From Balanoglossus misakiensis (lineage: Eukaryota > Hemichordata): 64,000 nucleotides of DNA. Positions 49,293-60,454 of the stretch are shown here, in pieces. The translations under genes and the position numbers were made by a program. The stretch is taken from assembly GCA_040954595.2 (NCBI GenBank), contig CM082582.2, positions 8,804,001 through 8,868,000 of the forward strand, in the 5' to 3' direction. Positions within the stretch are counted from its first letter, which is position 1, and each line of letters begins with the position of its first letter. The notes under the pieces were generated by a model. That model was given only the letters and a program-made list of their open reading frames with translations, was not told where the DNA came from and made no database searches.

Positions 49293-52193
49293 ATGGCAGG
49301 ACTTGAACCACATGCTCTCAAACCCGTCTGTTACTGTGTCATCATCCTTTCGGCAGTTTTGCATCTTTCGATCGCAGACTGTAAGTATACACCAGTCCTA
49401 CAACTCTCTACCCTCGCAGGCTACATTTTATCACCCCAGCGCAATCAAACGCAAATATGGCTTGATGGTGTGTTTTTTTACAACAGCGTTTATCCGCACC
49501 ATATTCCCGTTCCATGCAGGTGTTTTAACGCAAGCAAGGTCACGGCTATAATTGTCATGATTATTTTTCTGCATGGGTAAACATAACGGTCGAGGTAATT
49601 ACTAAAGATAATTGGCTCTAATCCACGCGGTTCTGTGGCAATTTTGAATGATTCTTCTTCAACGCCGAAAGTTTGAACCATTGGAGGGCGACCCGGATTT
49701 TTCTTGTCTTGTTCTCGTCACAAGTTTTGCGTTATTTGGTGACTATGTGCGTTGTGTCCACTTAAAGGTGACATTTAATTATAAAGGCCGTTACTCTTAC
49801 TATTTCGAATGGTTTCATGTCATTACCATTCAATTCGTTCTGGGACACAAATATTACAACAGAGGCATGTGCTTTTCAAAGTATTACGCGCACATGAACG
49901 GCGGGATGTGTACTTTCGTCTATACCAATGTCGCGTGGGCGGTTGGATGGAGAAATGCCTCGCGTTCAATATAATGGCAGCGTGTACCCGAATGTGCGAA
50001 AACTTCCCGATAAAAGTGTATTGGTCTGGAAAGAGTTTCGTTCGGCAATAACTGGGCGTGGCATTTATGCATTTATGCGTTTCAAGAGCCTGTAACTGAA
50101 TTAGCCAATATATCACGAAATTAAACGTGGATGTCACTCGACACCTCCCACAGAACCGTACCGTGCCACGCACATAATTTTTTTTCTTCAGATTTCGCTT
50201 TCACTTTGAACTAAAGACAGGACTAAACTGGTCGCCTACACTTTCCGCTTTACCAAAATGTCAAAATCCAGAAGAACTGTCAGGCTCATTGTCAAATACA
50301 CGGGCAACTGCAATGGCTTCACCTGGGGGTCGTGGCCGCTCTTAGATTTGAAGATATTTATTGCAGTTTTCAAAATCACTCTCAATACCATGCCGTTAAG
50401 TATATCCGGTTCGTTTTCGGCCATAATACCCGGATGCACGGGATTGATCTCCACATGCGGACAGCGAACGAAGTATGCGGTTCGCCTTGTCGGATATAAA
50501 GTGCTCGATACCGAAGTCGGCATACAACAGAATATAAAATAAGGCTAGTTGGAGAAACGATTACTACAAGTTTATATGTCCACTGTACCGACACACTCGA
50601 TGATTTATCACCCGCTTTATTAAATTACTTGTGCATACATTTGCTTGGGCGTTCCCCGCTGCGGCAGAAAAGCCAAACCCAGAAAAAAAGTAAAGGCGTC
50701 CCTTCATCCGATTTCACTGAATCAGATTTTATCCGTTTTGTTTTTCTCAGACTACATGTCGTCGTTGTGCGGCGAGACGGTTGACGTAGACGGCAGTCGT
50801 CTTGTGTCGCAGTTGTCACATCGTTATGACAACGGATTGGACTGCGTGTTGACGCTTGAGACAACGGGGAAGAACCAGCAGATAGTGTTGCATGTAGGTT
50901 GACATGTGTACTTCAGGCAGAAAACCAGGGAATTTATAGTACATGTAGTGCGACAGCTTGTTCCTCTTCAAACCGAGTTCTCAATCCCGCGGACGTAGCC
51001 CTGAGACGTGTGGATTGGGCCCCGTCTGCCCATCCATGTATCTGCCGTCCGTCCGTCCAGCTTCATTCCTCAGACATTTCTGGACTGATCGCAATCAAAG
51101 TTAGCAGATGAGCCCGTCAGAATCTCTGTGAAGCGATCCTAAATTTCCCTGTTGTTAGATTTTTGTTCAGTCACACGGCGACTGTGTCATTTTCAAATAC
51201 TTTTTTCTAGTATTATATTATTCAGCACACACCTGGGACCTGCTCAGTGTGACGCAGTGTCATTCCTGAAGTGACAACAAACTATAATCTATAATGTGGC
51301 ATAAAATAGTATCGTTGTCACTCAACAAAACCTTAATTACGCATACCATGAGGTCAGCCTCAGTGAGAAGAGAATTTGCTCTGACACCGTCTTTTTTCAT
51401 CAGGTTTGACTTCTTTTAAACTTTATCGTTGTTTTCATGCTGTTTTTTTTTTACTTTCAGTTTGACTGGCTCGACCTGGAAACGTACCGTGATGGCTGCC
51501 CTGACTATCTGGAAGTTTATGACGGTGACGTCATGCCGTCGAATCTGATGAAAAGGTTCTGTGGAACTTTAGTACCGGGTGACGTCATTTCTAGATCCGG
51601 CACCCTTGGGTTGCGTTTAGTCAGCGACAGCACGAAAACTTGGCGGGGATTCAGCCTCGTTCCCACCCCATATTACGATGGTGAGTTTCATACGATTTGT
51701 TTGAAAGAGATGTTGTGTCGGCCAAGTGTTTCCGCAATATGGAGCCATACCAGGTTCACACTGGGTAAAATTTGTCTGAAGGTGTGAAATTTGGCCAAAA
51801 TCGCATGCATGTGTATGTATATTTTAGCATCATGTTAAATTGGTGTCTGTCATAGAATGTATAACTCCCAAAATGTTGCTTCACACTATGTGACATCACA
51901 TGACGTTGTCATACTTCGTATTTGCAGGAGACTCGTATTCATGCAACGACACAGACACTTTTCTGTGCGATAACAAGCGCTGTTTAAATGCGTCACTTCA
52001 CTGCAACGGAATTGATAACTGCGGTGATCTCTCGGACGAGTGGTTTTGCATAGGTATGTGCCCTATTATACACACAAGCCATCGGTATAATACACCAGCT
52101 TATTGCAATTTTCAAAGAAAGACACGCCTCTTATCTGGTCCGAATTTTCAAGTGACGTAGCTGTCACAGAGTGATGGCGATGGTGGTGGTGGT

Positions 52194-52280
<87 letters not shown>

Positions 52281-52675
52281 CGGCGGATGCGGCGGCGGTG
52301 GTGGTATAAATATAGGTTTTCAGTTGATGACAATGATGACAACTGTTGTATACAAGTACTCTGTAATTTTCATATTCCATATACTCTCTAGACTACCTTA
52401 TCAAATGGAGCGAGCTCCAAATCAAGTTATTTGCGGTTGGGACGCTGGTAGCTGCATCCCTGCTCTGCCTAGCCGTGTGCTGGGTTTACTACAGATTTCA
52501 ACGCTGGTACAATCGGCGGTCGGCGTTGAGCGTGGAATGCGTTGCCGGCGAGTTACAGCTCCAGAAGAGGCGGCGAAACTTCGACAGGCTCCATTACGTG
52601 CCGTATTCCTCCCTTTACGTAACCAAGACAACGGCGGATCCCAACGCGGAGAACTGCAGCAGACACACAATCTGA
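49293..52675 (+). CDS. CLT-9: CUB-LDLa single-pass membrane protein
   Basis: Exons 49293-49380, 50751-50893, 51461-51680, 51928-52053 and 52392-52675 give 286 residues. Signal core [19 protein letters not shown] begins [11 protein letters not shown] and is split in phase 0 before FDWLDLE; its exons are 143 and 220 nt, exactly as in CLT-8. [11 protein letters not shown] is present. LDLa has six cysteines, but the acidic end reads [10 protein letters not shown]. Membrane helix about 205-226 ([22 protein letters not shown]). The tail is 60 residues, basic, with a tyrosine group ([12 protein letters not shown]) and no cysteine cluster. The first CUB exon uses donor CAT/gtaggt. Intron 4 contains the large GAT microsatellite. 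AATAAA at 52932. Confidence 0.9.
52194..52280. repeat. (TGA)n microsatellite in CLT-9 intron 4
   Basis: About 29 perfect trinucleotide copies followed by a GC-rich 'cggcggatgcggcggcgg' tail. It lies about 110 bases before the membrane-helix exon, with GAT running in the sense direction. The frames through it encode poly-Asp, poly-His or poly-Ile and are artefacts. Confidence 0.95.
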
Positions 52676-54154
52676 ATCCACTCCCAGACGAAGGCTTTGA
52701 GAATTTGTCGGTCGTTGGGGAAATTTGTCATGGCACTGTCATGATGAGTGTTATTCGGCATGTATGGACATACCCAAAACAATATACTTGACGTGACAGC
52801 CATGTCTGAGCTGGAGCCAAATTTGGCAGTACTCACACAGATGCTAAGCCTTTTTTATTGCAATTTGCTGAAAGGTCAGTGACCTCAACAGCCTATGCTC
52901 CGCAGTGAAAAGAAATAGGAGAAGGGGGTACAATAAAATATGGGCCTTTAGAAGGTAGAAGTGGTTAGCGTGACATGCTGGTACCGGACGATTTTGAGCC
53001 TACTGCAGGGCCCGGATTGCATGGTAAACAAAACGACGTGTGAAAAAATATCACGACTCTGATAAGCTTTTACTGTAGGTAGTTCGCGTCTCATTGTGAA
53101 AACAATTTTCTAATGGGATCAACTTTCATCAACTGTTCATCCCTTTGCCGGTCTGTTACCGGACATCTTGTCGTGATGGAACGTCGATCGCCTCTGCTGA
53201 TGATTATATCTAGCAGGGGATCCTGAACACATATCAAAATAAAGCTAGCCACTTGTAGATTTCAATTTGTAATCTACCCCTCCCCCCAATGAAAAGTTGT
53301 AAACGCTATCATGTAACAACTCCGGGAGGTCCAGTGGGTATACGATTTCTCAGCACAAATTACAGTATTACTGTTGTTCTAAAAATCAACGATATCATAT
53401 GCTTCTACTGTTGATTCTCTGTTGGTCTGTTTTTTTTTTGTTTTTTTTTGCGCACTTATGGATATGTCTCCATCATTAGTAAATTTTCCAGGATTCGAGA
53501 TAGATGTTTGTTTTGTGACAGCATAGATAGGCTGACGAACACAGAATTCCAGTCATCGCACCGCGTATATCGAATTTTCCTAAAATGTATTAAACAGGTG
53601 ATTTCTATTATTTTACATATCAAACATATCAGGATGCATTTACAATGACATAAATGATGCTTAAAGATACTTGTAATAAAATGGATTTTGAAGGACTTTT
53701 GCTTCAAGTCTTTTATGTGTCTGTGTGACTGTTTGTGACTGGGAACTGATGTAAACTCTCGAGTCTCAAGACAAAGAAATGACGCTTGCGAATGTAAAAC
53801 ACGACAAAATAGACAATATAGGCCTGAATTCTCGAGTTCTGCATGCTTGATGTTTATAATAGTTTTGTCCCTGTGTGATGCGTGGCCGGGATATTATCAT
53901 CGTTAACATTATTCTTCGAAACGAGGTACGTGTATCTTCATCCGAGCAAATTTATTTTGGGTTAATGAATTATAGTGACGGGTTGAGAGACATGGCAGAG
54001 ACGTAGTTCGGCGATAAGAACTCATGAGGTAACAACATCGACAAATAAAAAAAACCCGGACCCTATACACCGGTTACGTAAGTCGATATACATATAGTTG
54101 ATATCGCCATGACATCGTTACATTCGGTGAGTTTCAACACTTCATGATACAATC
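52676..54154. other. Intergenic between CLT-9 and CLT-10
   Basis: Presumed CLT-9 3' UTR (AATAAA 52932-52937) and CLT-10 promoter. No gene supported. Confidence 0.4.
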
Positions 54155-56506
54155 ATGGCGACCAGCACCTTGCTCAAAATCACCAAGCGTCGAGTTACAC
54201 TTTGCAGCGTCGTTCTTTGGGGATTTTGCCTCGAAATGACATCAAGCGCAGGTCAGTATGTTGCAACAAGTTTGTGGTGGTCATGGTAATTACCCGAGGA
54301 ACAATTGTACCACGGTAATACTAGTACTTCGGGGAGGGCATAAGCCCAAGACACAAGTCGCATTTTAGTGTTTTGCAAAGCAATGGCGTAAATGACCCGT
54401 GGCTTCATCAACCTAGGTCTATGTTCAGCGATCCATGATACATTCAACACCACAAATGCAAAAAGCTCGACTTACTATCTCCGTCATCTCCTTTTTCCTT
54501 TTCAATGAGATATCGATGTTCGGATGATGAAACGAGTAGGCCTATACATTTCTCGATGAAAACAAATTGAAGATTTTTCTTCTGAAGCGGTTCAGTCAGG
54601 GTTTTTTTTTTTAAATCTCCTCTTGACACTTTTTACTGTACAAGGAATAAACATGCTTTGAAATTTAAAATGCGGTTCTTTATAATATAGAAAAATATCC
54701 CCTGTATTCTTGAATATACTGGAGAGTGAATGAGATTGCCATTGGCCTAATTTAGCCTCGGAATTCTGTCAAAACGATGCTTGAGTGACGGTCACAACGA
54801 GGACTGTGGTTGTTTTGCCAAAAAATGGGCAAGGAAAACGCATGCATGCATGACCAACGCGACAAACACTTGCCCAACGGTACAAGGGAATAATTCACCT
54901 GCATTCACATCTCATCATTTACCGATCTTTTTTTCTTAAATTTCAGTGTTTATGTCACAGCACTGTGATGACGTCATCACGTCGGTTGGCGACCAAGTGT
55001 ACTCGCAAGAGCCACTCTTTTATTCAAATAACATAGATTGTACTCTGACGTTCTGGGCCACAGAACCATGGCAACACATCCACCTTAAAGTATGTATGTA
55101 TAACGTTTGTATGTATGTATGTATGTATATCATCCACTTGATAAGATATCCCAGGATACTATGATTCCCTTTCGTTCCAAAAAAATAAATGGAGGGGACA
55201 CCCGGGTTCGAACCAGGGACCTCTCGATCTGCAGTCGAATGCTCTACCACTGAGCTATATCCCCGTTGTATCTGTGGATGAAACATCATATTTTTATCGA
55301 AAAAAAACGCGAGGTATGTACGTACGGACAAATAAATAATCTTGTTCTTCTATTTTTAGTTTGTAAGTATCGATTTTGACTACAGCTACGAATCTAAAGG
55401 ATGCAGAGACTACGTGCAGGTGTTCGACGGCGGGTCTGTACACAGCCGGTTGGTCAGTGAATTGTGCGGCCGTCAGCTGGAAACGGTCAGAGAGTTCGTG
55501 AGCACGGACAACGCCCTCACTCTGTGGATTTCCACCGATCATTCCGTCGTGAAACAGGGGTTCCACGCCGTGTTTTCAGCCTTCTATAACAGAACATCCG
55601 GTAAGGACATCATGATACAGCATGCAAGTCTATGAACGCCTGGCATTCAATGGGATATGCAATCCATTTTTTACAACATAGCAATTCATGATAGACATTG
55701 CACTGGTTTGGATGGGAGGGAGGGATACTAGTATATCGCTCGATCGATTTTTAAGATACTCTTGTTATCTTTTACGATTTCAGGAAAGGGTTGTGACCCG
55801 GATGACACAATTGACTGCCTCAACCATGCCCGGTGCATTTCATCCGACCTGGCCTGTGATGGCGTCGACCATTGTTCCAACTATGTCGACGAACTCGGTT
55901 GCAAAGGTGAAAAACATACAGCAGTTGACTAATTAAGATATAAGGGAATTTCTTCCGCGTACAATGTACATGTATATACTCATGTTTTATATTCAGCACA
56001 CAAGCATTTATGCATAGTCATGTGGTCATTTAGTAACCCCCCCCCCCCTCTCTCTCTCTCTCTCAGATGATGATGATGACGACGACGACGGTCTGTCAAG
56101 CGGAGAAATCGCCGCCATAGTCATAGGATGTACATTAGCGTTTATCATTATTCTCGCTATCATCAGCAGCTGCGCCAACGAAGTTTATAAAAAGAAGAAG
56201 CTGAGAAAGAACACAGTGAGAAATGGTGGACAGACTACCCAGTCGTCCAATAACACGACCCAACGCCAGGTTCCCCGACAGCAAACCAACACAGAGTGGG
56301 CGATTACAACCTCAACAGTTACCGTTGATGGCGCATTTCCATACCCGCCGGCCTACTCACCACCTCCACCGTACGATGAAATCATTTCGTCCGCCGAGGA
56401 GCAAGAATCTTCCGTTGATAGGCCTCCCTCAAACGTCGCGGTTTATGAACAAACGGTCCCTGGCTGCACTTCGAGTGTCCAGGTATACTCTTCCACAACA
56501 CGCTGA
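54155..56506 (+). CDS. CLT-10: CUB-LDLa membrane protein, Asp stem, PPxY tail
   Basis: Exons 54155-54251, 54947-55089, 55360-55600, 55784-55906 and 56067-56506 give 347 residues. Introns are phase 1 except the phase-0 intron inside the CUB. Signal core VTLCSVVLWGFCLEM. CUB begins VFMSQHCDD; the second half has CRDYVQVFDGG. LDLa keeps six cysteines, but its calcium loop is altered (CSNYVDELGC). The last exon opens with eight aspartates (residues 202-209) just outside the helix (about 216-238). The tail of about 110 residues starts with YKKKKLRK and contains PPAYSPPPPYDEI: PPxY sites for WW domains overlapping a YDEI SH2-type site. Intron 2 carries an antisense tRNA-Cys. AATAAA at 56782. Confidence 0.9.
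55193..55264 (-). tRNA. tRNA-Cys (GCA), copy 4, in CLT-10 intron 2
   Basis: A 72-nt cloverleaf with the same body as copies 1 and 3, genomic CCA, and a T-rich stretch after it. It is antisense to the host gene. Flanks on both sides match those of copy 3: about 60 bases on the 3' side in broken identity and about 35 on the 5' side, although the host introns are not equivalent. Confidence 0.92.
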
Positions 56507-58731
56507 CTTCGTAAGAAAACACGTCAAGATGGAGACGGCAATCAACTTACATTACACGGCTTCCATGTTTTCCCTATGTGCTTTGCGACAAGGGCGCAAC
56601 ATTGGAAAGCGCCCGCAAACGACTACTCAATTTATCCATTATTATTGAACACGAAAAATGGAAACTGCAAATGAAAGTGCTTTCGTTTTATTTCGCTGCT
56701 TCATGTTATTTTGTGTTGACATATTTCTGATGCTGTTTAGTTCATTCCCATCATAGTAGGACGCCAGGCTTTTTAATATCTAATAAATCAACCTCACGGA
56801 TAGTGCCAACTAAATTGCACTTTCATTACGTTTCAAATTATTATTTTCAACTAATCAACAGGTCAGCCCAATTCTAAAAATAGCTTGACAAGAAGCAAAT
56901 CTAACAAACGCATATCAGTCTGCATGCTGAGACAGAAGTTGAGCAAGGGCGTTTCCACAACTGAGCAACCATGGTAACGAAATGACGAAACAAGAAACAG
57001 CTGTCGTCTGCTCAAAATGTGACTTTCTCTTGAAAATGAAATAGTGACGCCGATGACTGAACAGGGTGATTGGCAGGAAGAAAAATCGAAAGCGACAAAA
57101 CGTTTCTTTGCGTTTCCTTTGAGCACGGAGGGGATTATGTCAAGTAGGTGTCGCGAAACAAAAGAGCGTAATGGGGCTTATCCTGTCCGTTTCCTTGGGA
57201 ACGAGGCTCGGTTTGCTCATAGACCCTGGAGGAGGGTAATGATGCCGTCCAGGAAATGAGTTAATAATAATTCTCTTGTAGTTTATTCAATGTATCAGGC
57301 TGATCGTGTGAATCTGGAAGATTTTTGCCAAGAATAAATAAATACATTTTGGAAGGCGGTCTGTTCCGTTCCTTCTTCGCGTGAATTATCGTGTGTTTAT
57401 TTCGTGATGCGTACGCAAGTTGCGGTACGAGACCCTTGTGGTACTGGTATCCATTTTGCGAATATGGACAGAGCAAAGATCACTCTTTCGTTGTCTTTGG
57501 TCGATTCTAAAGACAGCCATGGGTACACGCCAGGTGCTAGGCCAACAGTTTAAATACAAACGATTGACACTTAACGTTCAAATAGTATAAATATTGACTG
57601 TACAATTAGGCAGGCGTTTTCAGCTAAACCTAAACGACCATACTCGCTCTTCAGTAAGCCAATAAAAAGATAATAAAAGTAATTTAAGTATTATTTTTAT
57701 TGATTAATGGAAACAACTGGTGACCTTTGAAAGATAAATTAGAAAGCTGTAAAGTGTGGGTGGGCTTGGTCGCAGATCGAATTGTACTGTCCGTTAAGAG
57801 CTCGAAGAACCACGCACAGAGAGACGAGCGATCAGGCCGTTCTTGTGGAAAATTGTTATTGAACTAAAATCGTTTTCTGTCAAAATGCCCCCAACCCGCG
57901 GTCGCGCGCGCTGTCCGGTTGTCAACAGAGATTGTTGAATATCTAATACCAAGGCACACCTCACGCAAACTTCCATGTTTCTTTTCACAGTTCGGTAGAC
58001 ACAACACAAGACGTGTGACGTGAACTTCAGCTGCCAGGCTCCGCAAACTCGAAAGATGGCATTGATTTTCTGAGCCAAAACGCAAACAAGAAAACGGTTA
58101 CGGTTGCTATAAACAATGGCTTTTATTCAATTCTCGACTCTGCTATGGTCACATCGAAAACAATAACTGAACATAATCACTCAACAACAGACATACACCA
58201 TCTCAAGCATAGTGATATTTAAAAGTACAATAAATATACATTAATTAGAATCGTTCAAAACACAAACGGAAAATAAGAGACATTGTAAAGCAAACCTGGA
58301 TTACTTTGTTGTAAACTTCGATGGCTTTAAAGTCGTAACATCATCATATATACAAAGACATTTTAATTTCTACGAGAATGACGACGCTGTCATGGTGTTT
58401 GAACTAAACTAAAATTTTCATTTTTTTCTATGTACAGTTAAAATATATACGCAAAGTGCAGACATAATTTCAAAACATATAAAAGGTCGACTTTGGCACT
58501 TGTCACAAATTTTGCTGAACTTACTGAATTGTAGTTTCCCTTTAAAGACGTGTTCATCAGTTACGTACACAAACTGAATCGATTTAGACATTTTATAAAT
58601 ATATAACTTCAACATTTATGTCGTAAACAGGTGGGATCTCCATACTGAGCCGTTTGTAATCGTGACGTTGGGTATGTTTATTGCTGCCTCATTCGGGGTG
58701 TCTTGGTGGCGGGGGAGGGGGGTTACGACTA
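56507..58731. other. Intergenic between CLT-10 and the Pax gene
   Basis: Tail-to-tail spacer: CLT-10 3' UTR on the left (AATAAA 56782-56787), Pax gene 3' UTR on the right (minus-strand AATAAA at 58682-58677). No gene supported between them. Confidence 0.4.
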
Positions 58732-60077
58732 CTAGGTAGACTTGGGGTGTGAGGGGAGGGCCATGGCTGTGGTGGTTGCTAAGGGAGGCGGCGGCGGAAA
58801 GACAAACCCAGCCGCCGCCAGTCTGGCATCGAAGTGCCTGGGCAGCAAGGAAAGTCCGAACTGTGTGTGAGCGTACATGTAGCCCGGAGGCAGGGGCAGA
58901 GGGTGCGCGGCCGCGGCGTACATGTGATGGGCTTGGCTGAAGGCGGCGGCGGCTGCGTGATGGCCGTGGAGGTGAGCGGGGTACGGCATGTTCCACAGCT
59001 TGCTCGTCAGGTCGTACGGACGGAAGCCGCTTTTCCTAGGCCTCGGTAGCATGTCGAGGAAAGCCTGTTCTTTTCGTTCGTGGTTCTGAGACTCAACCTG
59101 GGTTAAAAACGAAAGAAAATGGCGCAATTAAAAGTTGAGAGTCGAATCTATGCTCGTCCTTGCTTTAGGGTAGTATGCGCCGAAAGTCTAAGTTTTGTCA
59201 CATTTTGCTAAAGACAACTTTAGGTAATTCTCGTTTAAAATTATAATGTTGTCTCATATTTTAAATTCAAAATGACCGTCATTGTCATTTTATAGATGCA
59301 CGGCAGGCAGCGAGAATACACCGAACGCATAAATGCAAATTTTCTGCGACTGCGTAGCTCTCTGCTGCCACACTCGTATAACGGTCCCCCCCCCCGGGGG
59401 GGAAGGGGGCTTGAAAATATTGCCTCGCGATCCAGTGTACGTGTTCATCCTCCCCCTTAATTAAGTCTCTAGACAGGTGCTATCTATATAGCTTCTCTAT
59501 TCACCCGCACACATTGCCACAGTCCTATGTGCAAGGCGTTTCCCACACACATAAACACGAGTAACACGGCCTTTCAGAGATAATTTTCTGGTTGTCTGGG
59601 CACCGTTTGTCTGGATGCAGCCCCCCAGTTTGCCGCATTCATCGATAGCATTACCCCGGAGTAACTTATTTATGACACAAACAACGAGAAGCGAGCGTGA
59701 AATGAGATTATCAGCCCCAGCTATTCACCGCCTCCGATGTCCGACATAAAGGAATCCGATAATTCGGCGTTAAGTACAGGGGAGAGACGGCGTCATGTGA
59801 TCATTACCTGCGTGGCACAATGCTGGACGATCAATATTGTTAAAATCGTGGGGCCTTGAGAAACACGGCCGGACAAAAGTGGCAGGTTCCGAATGTGCAC
59901 TCTTTATTGACTTATGTCGGATGACAATGGTACCTAACGGCTGACTGACATGTGTCGCTTTTAACAATTTTTTTGTTGCGGTACTGATATTTTGACAAGA
60001 CTGGCTCGGAATAATAACGGTGACAATGTTGTAAGGTAGCATTCATGTTAAAATAATGGTTTGACACATTTCTCTTT

Positions 60078-60129
<52 letters not shown>

Positions 60130-60375
60130 GACGATATGCAAAACTGCGCATGTCATCTGAACATCATGATCCGCTTTACGGTTCATACGTCAACGAAATT
60201 ACGCACTATTGTTGGGAATCAAATAAAAGTAGTAACTGAACATTAATAACGTTTATTGGCCCCACGAGTCAGTTTTTAATTTAACTGCCGACGTCCTCAC
60301 GATTCAAATTGTCAGTGTCTATGCCCGTCTGGTCTACTGTCTACATGGTCTGATCAAGCTGTAATTCTGTGATAC

Positions 60376-60454
<79 letters not shown>

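Noticed and set aside
52066-52791. ORFs with poly-Asp, poly-His or poly-Ile
   Set aside because: They read the TGA/GAT microsatellite; the real CLT-9 last exon overlaps in another frame.
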